The notes under the pieces are model-generated. The model searched no databases. It was not told where the DNA came from and was given only the letters and a program-made list of their open reading frames with translations. Both the position numbers and the translations under genes were made by a program. Positions 44,647-52,582 of a DNA stretch of 64,000 nt are shown one piece after another. How positions within the stretch are numbered: the stretch's first letter is position 1; each line of letters opens with the position of its first letter. Source of the stretch: Microbacterium yannicii (GTDB lineage Bacteria; Actinomycetota; Actinomycetes; Actinomycetales; Microbacteriaceae); the NCBI RefSeq assembly GCF_024055635.1, contig NZ_JAMXMB010000036.1, positions 310,001 to 374,000 on the forward strand, in the 5' to 3' direction.

Positions 44647-45651
44647 TCAGGCGGCGGGGCCGGTCGTGCCGCGCACCGTGAGCTCGGGCAGTACCGTCAG
44701 CGGGCCGCCCGGCTCGTCGCCCTCGAGCAGCTCGCGCATGCGCGCCCATGCCTGCACGCCGAGCTCGGCCGCGGGAACGGCGGCCGTGGTGAGCGGAGGA
44801 GTCGTGTACTGCGCGAACGGGATGTCGTCGAACCCCACGATGGAGAGGTCGCCGGGGACGCGGCATCCGCTCGCCTGCACCGCGCTCAGCAGGCCCATCG
44901 CCACGAGGTCGTTGAAGGCGACCGCGGCCGTGGCGTCCGAGGCGAGCACGGCTGATCCGGCGGCGGCGCCGGCTTCGAAGTCCACGCCGCAGGGGATCTC
45001 CGTGATCTCGGTGTCGGGGTGGTCGGCCACGAACGCGGCGATCGCCTCGAGCCGCGCGGCGTTCGCGACGCTGCGCGGCGCGCCCGCCAGGAAGACGATG
45101 CGCCGATGACCCAGCCCGTGGAGATGGGCGAGTTCGTCGGCCAGCGCGCCTCCGTAGTCGGCCCGCACCGACGGCACCTCGCCCGACGTGCGGTTGATCA
45201 GCACGACCGGCCGCAGGCCGCCGACGAGCCGGTCGAGCTCGTCCTGCGGCAGTCGCGGCGAACACAGGATCACCCCGTCGGTGCGGCGCCGGGTGGCGCC
45301 GGCGAGCACGCGCTCTTCCTCGACCGACTCCGCCGAGTCGGCCACGAGCACGTGGTAGTCGTCGGCAGCGGCGGCACGGCTCAGCCCGCGCAGGATCGCC
45401 TGGAACGTCGGGTTGCCCAGGTCGGGCACGATAACCGCCACGGTCTGCGTGCGGCCCAGCACGAGGCTGCGCGCCACGGGGCTCGCGGTGTAGTCGAGGG
45501 CGGCCGCGGCATCCTTCACCCGTTCCGTCAGGGCGGGATCCACCGTGGGATTGCCGTTCAGTGCGCGCGAGACGGTCGACAGCGACACCCCCGCGCGTGC
45601 CGCGACATCGGCGATCGTGACGCGCGCCGGCCCGTCGTTGCGTCGAGTCAT
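44647..45651 (-). CDS. LacI-family regulator, probably of the aldarate operon
   Basis: 334 residues. HTH VTIADVAARAGVSLSTVSRALNGN, hinge PVARSLVLGRTQTVAV, and a LacI-type sensor ending FDDIPFAQYTTPPLTTAAVP. GAGGAG precedes the ATG. A GGAAACGCTTCC dyad lies about 36 nt upstream of its start, and a similar dyad precedes the operon at 44.1 kb, suggesting it controls both. Inducer unknown, probably a uronate or a pathway intermediate. Confidence 0.92.
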   Translation of the reverse strand: MTRRNDGPARVTIADVAARAGVSLSTVSRALNGNPTVDPALTERVKDAAAALDYTASPVARSLVLGRTQTVAVIVPDLGNPTFQAILRGLSRAAAADDYHVLVADSAESVEEERVLAGATRRRTDGVILCSPRLPQDELDRLVGGLRPVVLINRTSGEVPSVRADYGGALADELAHLHGLGHRRIVFLAGAPRSVANAARLEAIAAFVADHPDTEITEIPCGVDFEAGAAAGSAVLASDATAAVAFNDLVAMGLLSAVQASGCRVPGDLSIVGFDDIPFAQYTTPPLTTAAVPAAELGVQAWARMRELLEGDEPGGPLTVLPELTVRGTTGPAA

Positions 45652-45686
45652 GCCTCTCCTCACCGTCGGCTCAGCCTAACCGGGCA

Positions 45687-45698
45687 GGAAACGCTTCC
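45687..45698. promoter_or_regulatory. LacI-type operator ahead of lacI-type gene 2
   Basis: GGAAACGCTTCC, dyad GGAA-N4-TTCC. Position suits autorepression. The rest of the gap 45652-45812 shows nothing further. Confidence 0.65.
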
Positions 45699-45812
45699 CG
45701 CGGCGCGCCGCTGCCGGGAGGCGAGATCTGCGAGGGGAGGGGGAGGCGCCGCCGCCCGGCGCACGTCGCGTGCAGCCCGACAGGGCGTGGGTGCTACGGG
45801 CCGGCGCGGGTG

Positions 45813-46844
45813 TCAGCGCTTCGGTGTGCTGCCGCGGACGATGACCTCGAGGGGGAGCTGGGGCTCGTCGGCCTCCCACTCCGGGTCGGTCGCCGCCCGC
45901 AGGGCGCGGTGGCCGAGATCCTCCAGCGGTACCCGCACGGTCGTCAGGCCGGGACGGATGTCGCGACCCGTCGCGATGTCGTCGAAGCCGGCGACGGCGA
46001 TGTCGGCGCCGACCTGGCGTCCGGCGTCGCGGACGGCCGACATGATGCCGATCGCGACGACGTCGCTGATGCCGAAGATCAGCGTGCCTGCCTCCACATC
46101 GCCGGTGAGCAGGTCGGCGGCCGCCTCGTAGCCCGCGTCACGGGTGAAGCCGACACGTCGCACCTCGCGGATCGCGCCGCCGGCCGCGGTGAAGCCTTCG
46201 GAGAACCCGGCGAGTCGGTCGTCCGACGTGCGGATGCCCTCGGCTGCCGCGACGACGATCGCATCCCGATAGCCGAGTCGGGCCAGCGCCGCGCCGAGCG
46301 CTGCCGCACCGCCGTGATTGTCGACGGCGACCGAACGCGCTGCGCCCCCGCCCGGTCCGACCACGACGACGCGGCCGCCCATGTTCGAGAAGGCGTCGAG
46401 CTCACCCTGGAGGCCGACGGCGTCCGGTCCTTCGACGCGGGATGCCGCGAGGATGAGGCCGCGCGGACGCTGGCCTCGCAGCGCGCGCACCAGCTTCACC
46501 TCGCGCTGCGGGTCTCGCTCGGTGATCGCGATGGTGACGACGAGGCCCGCCTCGTCCGCCCCCCGCGCGACGCCCGAGGCGAGCTGACCGAAGTAGGGGT
46601 CGGCGATGTCGGCGACCAGCAGCGCGACGATCGCGGAGGTGCCGCGCGCGGTGGCCTGTGCCGAGAGGTTCGCCGAGTAGCCCAGTTGCTCAGCGGCCGC
46701 CTCGACCCGCTCTCGGTAGCTCTCGGCGACCTTGCGGGTCGAGCCGTTGAGCACGCGCGACGCGGTGGCGAGCGAGACGCCGGCCACGCGGGCGACGTCG
46801 TGGAGGGTGGCTGCGCCTCGGGTGGGCGCGGTGATGTCACTCAC
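45813..46844 (-). CDS. LacI-family regulator
   Basis: 343 residues. HTH ATLHDVARVAGVSLATASRVLNGS followed by a sensor with DNHGGAAALGAALARLGYR and a late GFDDIATGRDIRPGLTTVRVP. GTG start with TAGACT seven nt upstream and no ribosome site: leaderless. A GGAAACGGTTTCC palindrome lies about 45 nt upstream of the start. No structural gene adjoins it, so its target is uncertain; it could serve the operators at 35.9 or 62.0 kb. Confidence 0.92.
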   Translation of the reverse strand: MSDITAPTRGAATLHDVARVAGVSLATASRVLNGSTRKVAESYRERVEAAAEQLGYSANLSAQATARGTSAIVALLVADIADPYFGQLASGVARGADEAGLVVTIAITERDPQREVKLVRALRGQRPRGLILAASRVEGPDAVGLQGELDAFSNMGGRVVVVGPGGGAARSVAVDNHGGAAALGAALARLGYRDAIVVAAAEGIRTSDDRLAGFSEGFTAAGGAIREVRRVGFTRDAGYEAAADLLTGDVEAGTLIFGISDVVAIGIMSAVRDAGRQVGADIAVAGFDDIATGRDIRPGLTTVRVPLEDLGHRALRAATDPEWEADEPQLPLEVIVRGSTPKR

Positions 46845-46857
46845 AGGCCAGAGTCTA
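46845..46857 (-). promoter_or_regulatory. Leaderless promoter of lacI-type gene 3
   Basis: Minus strand TAGACT, seven nt, GTG. Same arrangement as at 14.8 kb. Confidence 0.6.
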
Positions 46858-46887
46858 GGCCCTGTGTCCGGTTCGCTGCAGGCATTG

Positions 46888-46900
46888 GGAAACGGTTTCC
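46888..46900. promoter_or_regulatory. LacI-type operator, perfect odd palindrome
   Basis: GGAAACGGTTTCC, GGAAAC-G-GTTTCC. It lies upstream of the promoter of the LacI gene and 12 nt past the end of the next regulator gene. Confidence 0.7.
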
Positions 46901-46911
46901 TGACGGAATCC

Positions 46912-47970
46912 TCAGGCGGGCGGCGCGGTGGACGCCCGCACGATCAGCCGGGGATCGACCTGGAGCTGCACGGGCGGTTCTGCCGTCCCATGGTCGATGA
47001 GGTCGAGCAGCATCCGCACGGCGTGGGCACCGACCCGCCGCCGCTCCGGCGCGACGGCGGTGATGGGCGGGTCCGCGTGCGCAGAGACGTCGTCGTCGTA
47101 CGCGACGATCGACAGCTTTCCGGGCACGGAGAGCCCACGACTGCGCGCATTCTGCACCAGTCCGAACAGCGAGTTCTCGTCGCCGTGGCTGAAGACGGCT
47201 GTCGCGCCGAGCGCCTCCACCGTGTCGAGGACCACGTCGGCGCTCCCGCGTTCCCACGTCGGGCCGGCGCCCAGCTCCCGCGGTCCGAGGATGACGCTCT
47301 CAGGATCGAAACCCAGTCGCTCGATCGCATCGCCCCAGCCGCGCCGCACGAACTCGGCGCTCTGCGAACTGCCGCGGCTGACCATGACGAGCCGGCGATG
47401 GCCGAGTTCGCGCAGATGCCTGAGCGCACTGACGACGCCGCGCTCGTGCGCCGAGCGGACCGACGAGACGATCGCGAGCCCGCCGCCCGGAGTCTCGCGT
47501 TCGACGAACACGACGGGAACGCTCAGCGCGGACGTGAAGGCGGCGAATTCCGGAGCTTCCTCGACCTCCGACACCGTGGGAACCCACAGCAGTCCGTCGA
47601 CGCCCGCTTCGACCAGCTCCTCGACGAGGCGATACTCGACGTCGAGGTCGTACTCCGAGATCACGAGCTTGAACTCGCCGATCCCGTCGAGCGCGTCGCC
47701 GATGCCTTCGACGACGTACCGGTAGTAGTACGACGTCGGCACGACGACGCCGATCGTGGCTGACGATGTCCGCGGAGGAGTGACATGCCCGGTGGGAAGC
47801 ATCGCGCCGCCGCGCACCTTGTCGAGTGAGTTCTCGGCGACGAGGGTGTCCAGGTCGCGTCGCACGGTCACATGGGAGACACCGAGATCTGCGGTCAGCC
47901 GCGCGATGCTGACGGCGCCGTCCTGCTGGGCGAGCTCCAGGATGCGTGCGCGCCGCTCTGCTGCCAGCAT
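46912..47970 (-). CDS. DeoR-HTH/LacI-sensor hybrid regulator
   Basis: 352 residues. N-terminus MLAAERRARILELAQQDGAVSIARLTADLGVSHVTVRRDLDTL is a DeoR-type HTH, not LacI. From about residue 70 (SSATIGVVVPTSYYYRYVVEGI) the protein is a LacI/periplasmic-binding sensor ending PPVQLQVDPRLIVRAST. GGGAGG four nt before the chosen ATG decides the start; an upstream ATG at 47994 lacks it. It lies after the 2-hydroxyacid dehydrogenase, next to the mannosidase operon, and is the best candidate for its control. Confidence 0.88.
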   Translation of the reverse strand: MLAAERRARILELAQQDGAVSIARLTADLGVSHVTVRRDLDTLVAENSLDKVRGGAMLPTGHVTPPRTSSATIGVVVPTSYYYRYVVEGIGDALDGIGEFKLVISEYDLDVEYRLVEELVEAGVDGLLWVPTVSEVEEAPEFAAFTSALSVPVVFVERETPGGGLAIVSSVRSAHERGVVSALRHLRELGHRRLVMVSRGSSQSAEFVRRGWGDAIERLGFDPESVILGPRELGAGPTWERGSADVVLDTVEALGATAVFSHGDENSLFGLVQNARSRGLSVPGKLSIVAYDDDVSAHADPPITAVAPERRRVGAHAVRMLLDLIDHGTAEPPVQLQVDPRLIVRASTAPPA

Positions 47971-48052
47971 CTCGCCTCCCGTCGCTGTGGCCATGCTCAG
48001 ACTAACGTTCCTCACGAGAATGAACAGGATTTTCGAGATCGCTCAAGATCGA

Positions 48053-49078
48053 TCAGGCGATGTGGCTGAGACTCCCTCGGTCGACGCGGTGCAGCGGCGG
48101 CTGAGACTCGTTGAGGCGCCGCAGCTCCTCCAAGACGGCATCGGCGAGCCGATGCGTCTCGGCATGCATGGCACCCGCGATATGCGGCGTGAGCACCACG
48201 CCCGGGGTGGTGAAGAGCGGCGAATCGGCCGGAAGCGGCTCGGGCTCGGTCACGTCCAGGATCGCGCGCAGCGTGCCCGCACGGCAGCGGGCCATGAGAG
48301 CCTCCGAGTCGACGAGGGAGCCGCGCGCCGTGTTGATGAGTACGCCGTCCTGCCGCAGGAGGGCCAGACGCCGCGCGTCGATGAGATGCCGAGTCTCCGG
48401 AAGCTCGGGAGCGTGGATCGTGACGATGTCGCTCTGCGCGAGCAGATCATCGAGACCGGTCAGCTGCGCGCCCGCGAGTGCGGCGCTCCGCGCATCGTGG
48501 AAGGGGTCGGCTGCGAGCACCCGGAAGTCGAACGCACGCAGCAGCTCGGCCACGCGCCTGCCCACCCGCGAGAGGCCGACGATGCCGACGGTGCCGCCGA
48601 AGCCGAGGGCGGGAGGAACGTCGCGTCGCCACGCGCCCCCGACATCTCGGCTCCGGGCGTACCCGTCGATGTACGCCGCCACGCGCTTCGCCTCGAGGAT
48701 GATCGTGGCCACCGTGTATTCCGCGACGGGTATCGCGTTCGCGTCGGCTGCGCTGGTGACCAGCACACCCGCGTCCCAGAACGCCTGGCTGATCTGTCCT
48801 TTGACCGAGCCGCCCGCGTGCAGGACCGCGCGCAGGCGGGGGGCCATGGCCAGCAGCTCGGGCCCGAGGCTCGGCCCGCCCCATCCGGTGACGAGCACTT
48901 CGACATCGCGCAGGCGGGCGACGGCGTGCGGCGACGTCAGATCGTCGACGCGGACGGGCTCTTCCAACTCCGTGAGTTCGCGCAGCGAGGCGAGTCGCGG
49001 CGTGTCGAAGAGGTCCGCGAACGCGGAGGCGCCCATCGCGACGAGCGCTGCGGGGCGACTGGAAGACGTCGATGCCAT
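48053..49078 (-). CDS. D-isomer-specific 2-hydroxyacid dehydrogenase
   Basis: 341 residues. NAD motif VGIVGLSRVGRR, then the catalytic Arg in NTARGSLVD, the Glu in DVTEPEPLP, and the His in LTPHIAGAMHAE: all three residues intact. It would interconvert a 2-hydroxy acid and 2-keto acid (glyoxylate, hydroxypyruvate or a sugar acid). It diverges from the ABC/GH38 operon across an AT-rich regulatory region and so may share its inducer. Confidence 0.92.
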   Translation of the reverse strand: MASTSSSRPAALVAMGASAFADLFDTPRLASLRELTELEEPVRVDDLTSPHAVARLRDVEVLVTGWGGPSLGPELLAMAPRLRAVLHAGGSVKGQISQAFWDAGVLVTSAADANAIPVAEYTVATIILEAKRVAAYIDGYARSRDVGGAWRRDVPPALGFGGTVGIVGLSRVGRRVAELLRAFDFRVLAADPFHDARSAALAGAQLTGLDDLLAQSDIVTIHAPELPETRHLIDARRLALLRQDGVLINTARGSLVDSEALMARCRAGTLRAILDVTEPEPLPADSPLFTTPGVVLTPHIAGAMHAETHRLADAVLEELRRLNESQPPLHRVDRGSLSHIA

Positions 49079-49108
49079 GCTCAGATCACATCACAAACCT
49101 CTCATAAT

Positions 49109-49163
49109 TCACAAGTTAGAAAGTTTAACTTAAGAAAATGTGACAAAAGCTTGCGTAACGCAA
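49109..49163. promoter_or_regulatory. AT-rich divergent control region with palindromes
   Basis: AAGTTA-N7-TAACTT (49113-49131) and the perfect odd palindrome TTGCGTAACGCAA (49151-49163) lie between the 2-hydroxyacid dehydrogenase and the binding-protein gene. The A/T content is far above average, so promoters for both directions probably lie here. The remaining bases to 49271 show only the ribosome site GGAGGAAAC. Confidence 0.65.
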
Positions 49164-49271
49164 ATCAAGCCCACATACTGGCCACGAAGCACGACGGAGT
49201 GTCACCGGATCCTCTGATCCCGCCGTCCGCGAAACCGCGGCATCGCCGCACCTGTCCCTATCGGAGGAAAC

Positions 49272-50663
49272 ATGCACCAGCGAACGCGCCGGCTCCTCGC
49301 CGCGCTCATCACTGTTCCGCTGCTCGCAGGCACAGCGGCCTGCAGCAGCACGTCGGGCGGCGACCCCGACCCGACCACCGCCGGTGAGCCCGAAGACGTG
49401 ACGATCACGATCATGGGCAAGCCGGCGGCGACGAACACCGCCGCCCTCGCCCTTTTCGAGCGCCAGGTCGAGGAGTTCCAGGAGGCGAACCCGCACATCA
49501 CCATCGAAGCGTCCGATGTGCCGTGGGACGCCAAGACGTTCGCCACGCGGCTCGCGGGCGGCAGCGCGCCGACGCTGCTTCGCGTGCCCCTCACCGAACC
49601 CCCGGCGCTCATCGAACGCGGGCAGGTGGCAGACCTCTCCGACGTCACCGGCGAGATCGAGGGCTTCGACGAGCTGAACCCGCGCGTCATGCAGTTCCTC
49701 GAGCGCGACGGCGCCGTCTACGGCATCCCGGAGAAGAGCTACGCGTTCGGCCTCGTCTACAACCGCGACCTCTTCGAGCAGGCGGGGCTCGACCCCGACT
49801 CGCCGCCCACGACGTGGGACGAAGTGCGCGACTACGCCGCGCAGATCTCCGAGAAGACCGGAAAGACCGGCTTCGGCGAGATCAGCACCAACAACAGCGG
49901 CGGCTGGCACTTGACGGGCTACACGTACACCAACGGCGGCTCGATGATCGAGCAGGCTGAGGATGACACATGGTCGGCGTCGTTCGACGACGATGCCGCA
50001 CGCGATGTGCTGGAGCTGTGGAAGCAGATGCGCTGGGAGGACGACTCGCTCGGTGACAATGTGCTGGGCAAGCAGGAGGATCTGGTCGCGGACTTCACGG
50101 CGGGGAATGTCGGCATGTGGGTCTCCGCACCGCCGGACGTCTATCCCAACTACATCGCCCAGGGTGGGGACCCGGAAGCGTTCGGAGCCGGACCCATGCC
50201 GCAGGGCGGTGCGGATGCCACTCTCGCCGGCGCCACGGTGCTCATGGTGAGCGCCACCGCCACCCAAGCCGAGAAGGAGGCCGCTGTGAAGTGGATCGAG
50301 TACCGGGCGCTCCGCCCGAACTACGACTTCGATGTGGCTGCCGAGACCGCGGAGGCGTCGGCTGCCGACGGGCTGCCCGTCGGTGTACCGGTGCTGCCGA
50401 TCTTCAGCGACGAGACCTATGCCGCGTATCGGGACGCGATCGACGAGTTCGTGAACGTCCCGGTCGAGAACTTCGCACCGTACGTCGCGTCGCTCTCCGA
50501 GTTCGAGTATGTTCCCGAGCCGGTGGTCGCGTCACAGGAGATTTACGCCGCGCTCGATCCGGTGGTGCAGGCCGTGCTCACCGATCCGAACGCCGACATC
50601 GACGCTCTTCTGGCGGACGCCGAGAGCCGCGTCGACACGATCCTGGCGCAGCACGCGTCATGA
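49272..50663 (+). CDS. Lipoprotein sugar-binding protein, family 1 (CUT1-type)
   Basis: 463 residues. Signal peptide with lipobox TAAC; the mature protein has the family 1 pattern, including ERQVEEFQEANPHITIE and GIPEKSYAFGLVYNRDLFEQAGLDPDSPPTTWDEV. GGAGGAAAC before the ATG. It is first in a five-gene plus-strand operon with two permeases, GH3 and GH38. No ATPase gene is present, as is usual for CUT1 systems that share an MsiK-type ATPase encoded elsewhere. Likely ligand: a mannose-containing oligosaccharide (inferred). Confidence 0.93.
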   Translation: MHQRTRRLLAALITVPLLAGTAACSSTSGGDPDPTTAGEPEDVTITIMGKPAATNTAALALFERQVEEFQEANPHITIEASDVPWDAKTFATRLAGGSAPTLLRVPLTEPPALIERGQVADLSDVTGEIEGFDELNPRVMQFLERDGAVYGIPEKSYAFGLVYNRDLFEQAGLDPDSPPTTWDEVRDYAAQISEKTGKTGFGEISTNNSGGWHLTGYTYTNGGSMIEQAEDDTWSASFDDDAARDVLELWKQMRWEDDSLGDNVLGKQEDLVADFTAGNVGMWVSAPPDVYPNYIAQGGDPEAFGAGPMPQGGADATLAGATVLMVSATATQAEKEAAVKWIEYRALRPNYDFDVAAETAEASAADGLPVGVPVLPIFSDETYAAYRDAIDEFVNVPVENFAPYVASLSEFEYVPEPVVASQEIYAALDPVVQAVLTDPNADIDALLADAESRVDTILAQHAS

Positions 50664-51625
50664 CGATCGCTCCCGAGCGCCTGGGCGGCACGGTCACACA
50701 CCGTGCCGCCCCGGCGGGCGGCCGGACCGGCCGGGTGCCCCGCCGCGCGATGTCGATGCGCCACCGTGCGGCCCTGGCGGCGCTGGTCTTCCTGCTGCCG
50801 GCGCTCGTGGTGTTCGCCTACTTCGCGTGGTGGCCGATCGCGCAGAGCGTGCTGCTGGCCTTCCAGGAGACCAATCTCGTCACGCCCGCCGAATGGGTCG
50901 GATGGCGCAACTTCGAGATCCTCTTCGCCGACCCGCTCCTGCCCAAGGCCGCGCTGAACACGCTGTGGTTCACGGCACTCTCGCTGGCGATCGGACTGCC
51001 GATCCCGCTCCTGTGTGCCGTGCTCATGTCGGAGCTGCGCCACGGCGGCACCGCGGCGAGAGTGCTCGCCTACCTTCCCGTCGTCATCCCGCCGGTGGTC
51101 GCGGTGCTGCTGTTCCAGGTGTTCTTCGCCCCGGGAGAGGCGGGAGTGGCCAACAGTCTGCTCGCCCTCGTCGGCCTCGGCCCCCTGCCGTGGCTGCAGT
51201 CCGCGGAACTCGCGATGCCGAGCCTCGTGATCGTGGCGACCTGGTCGGGCGCCGGCACCGCCATCCTGATCTATCTCGCCGCCCTCACCGGCGTGAGCAC
51301 CGAGCTGTACGAAGCCGCCGAGCTCGACGGGGCCTCGGTGTGGCGGCGCGTATGGCACGTCACGCTGCCGCAGATGCGCGGCGTCATCCTGATCCTGCTG
51401 CTGCTGCAGATCATCGGCGCCATCCAGGTGTTCACCGAGCCCTATGTGATGACCGACGGGGGACCGGCCAATGCCACCGTCACGGTGATGCTCATGATCT
51501 ACCGCTATGCGTTCCTGTTCGGCAACTACGGCGTCGCCACCGCTTTGAGCGTCCTGCTGGCGATCGTCCTGGTGGTCGTGTCCGCCGTCTATCTGCGCCT
51601 CACGCGATCCTGGAGCACCCGATGA
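50660..51625 (+). CDS. CUT1 ABC sugar permease 1 (MalF-like)
   Basis: 321 residues, six membrane helices after a charged N-terminus of about 35 residues. The EAA loop is ELYEAAELDGASVWRRVWHVTLPQM, typical of MalF-type permeases, and it contains the block VMTDGGPANATVTVMLMIY. It starts inside a 4-bp overlap with the binding-protein gene and overlaps the next permease by 4 bp. It forms the membrane channel with its partner. Confidence 0.94.
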   Translation: MTIAPERLGGTVTHRAAPAGGRTGRVPRRAMSMRHRAALAALVFLLPALVVFAYFAWWPIAQSVLLAFQETNLVTPAEWVGWRNFEILFADPLLPKAALNTLWFTALSLAIGLPIPLLCAVLMSELRHGGTAARVLAYLPVVIPPVVAVLLFQVFFAPGEAGVANSLLALVGLGPLPWLQSAELAMPSLVIVATWSGAGTAILIYLAALTGVSTELYEAAELDGASVWRRVWHVTLPQMRGVILILLLLQIIGAIQVFTEPYVMTDGGPANATVTVMLMIYRYAFLFGNYGVATALSVLLAIVLVVVSAVYLRLTRSWSTR

Positions 51626-52545
51626 CCGCGCCCCTCCTCACCGCGCGCCGACGGCGTGCCCGCACCGAGCCGCGGGACCGCGGCATCCTCTCCGCGCACG
51701 ACTGGCGCCGCCCTGCGGTCGGCACCGGATGGCGGCTCGTGCACATCGTGCTGTTCGCCGGGCTGATCGGTTTCGGCGCGATCCCACTGGTATGGATGCT
51801 GCGGGCCGCGATCTCGACGACCAGCGACCTGGTGAACCGGCCGCTGAGCCTCATCCCCGAGCCGGCGCTGTGGGAGAACATCCCGACGGCCTGGAACCTG
51901 CTCGACATCGGCCAGTACCTCGGCAACACCGTCGTGCTCGTGCTGGGCTCCTGGGTCGTGCAGCTCGTGGTGTCGACCACCGCCGGGTTCGCCCTCGCAG
52001 TGATCCGGCCCTGGTACGGCCGGTTCGTCTACGGCGCCTTCCTGGTCACGCTCTTCGTGCCGGCCACCGTCACGCTCATCGCGCTGTACCTGACGGTGCT
52101 CGACCTCCCGCTCCTCGGGTTCGGCATCACCGATACACCCTGGGCCGTGTGGCTGCCGGCGGGAGCCAACGCGTTCACGATCCTTCTCGTCAAGCAGTTC
52201 TTCGAGGAGATTCCGCGCGAGCTCTTCGAGGCCGCACAGATCGACGGCGCCGGCTGGTTCACCGTCTTCTGGCGGATCGTCCTGCCGATGTCGCGGCCGA
52301 TCATCGCGGTGGTCTCGCTGCTGGCGATCATGTCGGCCTGGAAGGAGTTCCTCTGGCCGCTGATCGTGCTGACGGATCCTGAGACCCAGCCCTTGGCCGT
52401 CGCGCTGCCCCGCCTCGCGCAGGCTACGAACCCCGCGTATCTGATCTCGGGGCTGCTCATCGCCAGCATCCCTCCCATCATCATCTTCCTGATCTTCCAG
52501 CGGTCGATCGTCCGGGGGATCGGCTTCACCGGTCTCAAGGGCTGA
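51622..52545 (+). CDS. CUT1 ABC sugar permease 2 (MalG-like)
   Basis: 307 residues, six membrane helices. EAA loop ELFEAAQIDGAGWFTVFWRIVLPMS and the ending FQRSIVRGIGFTGLKG are diagnostic for the MalG type. ATG overlaps the preceding stop. A 37-nt gap with AAAGGA leads to the GH3 gene. Confidence 0.95.
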   Translation: MTAPLLTARRRRARTEPRDRGILSAHDWRRPAVGTGWRLVHIVLFAGLIGFGAIPLVWMLRAAISTTSDLVNRPLSLIPEPALWENIPTAWNLLDIGQYLGNTVVLVLGSWVVQLVVSTTAGFALAVIRPWYGRFVYGAFLVTLFVPATVTLIALYLTVLDLPLLGFGITDTPWAVWLPAGANAFTILLVKQFFEEIPRELFEAAQIDGAGWFTVFWRIVLPMSRPIIAVVSLLAIMSAWKEFLWPLIVLTDPETQPLAVALPRLAQATNPAYLISGLLIASIPPIIIFLIFQRSIVRGIGFTGLKG

Positions 52546-52582
52546 GACGCTGCCCCCGCTTCTGTCCGTAGAAAGGACTTCC

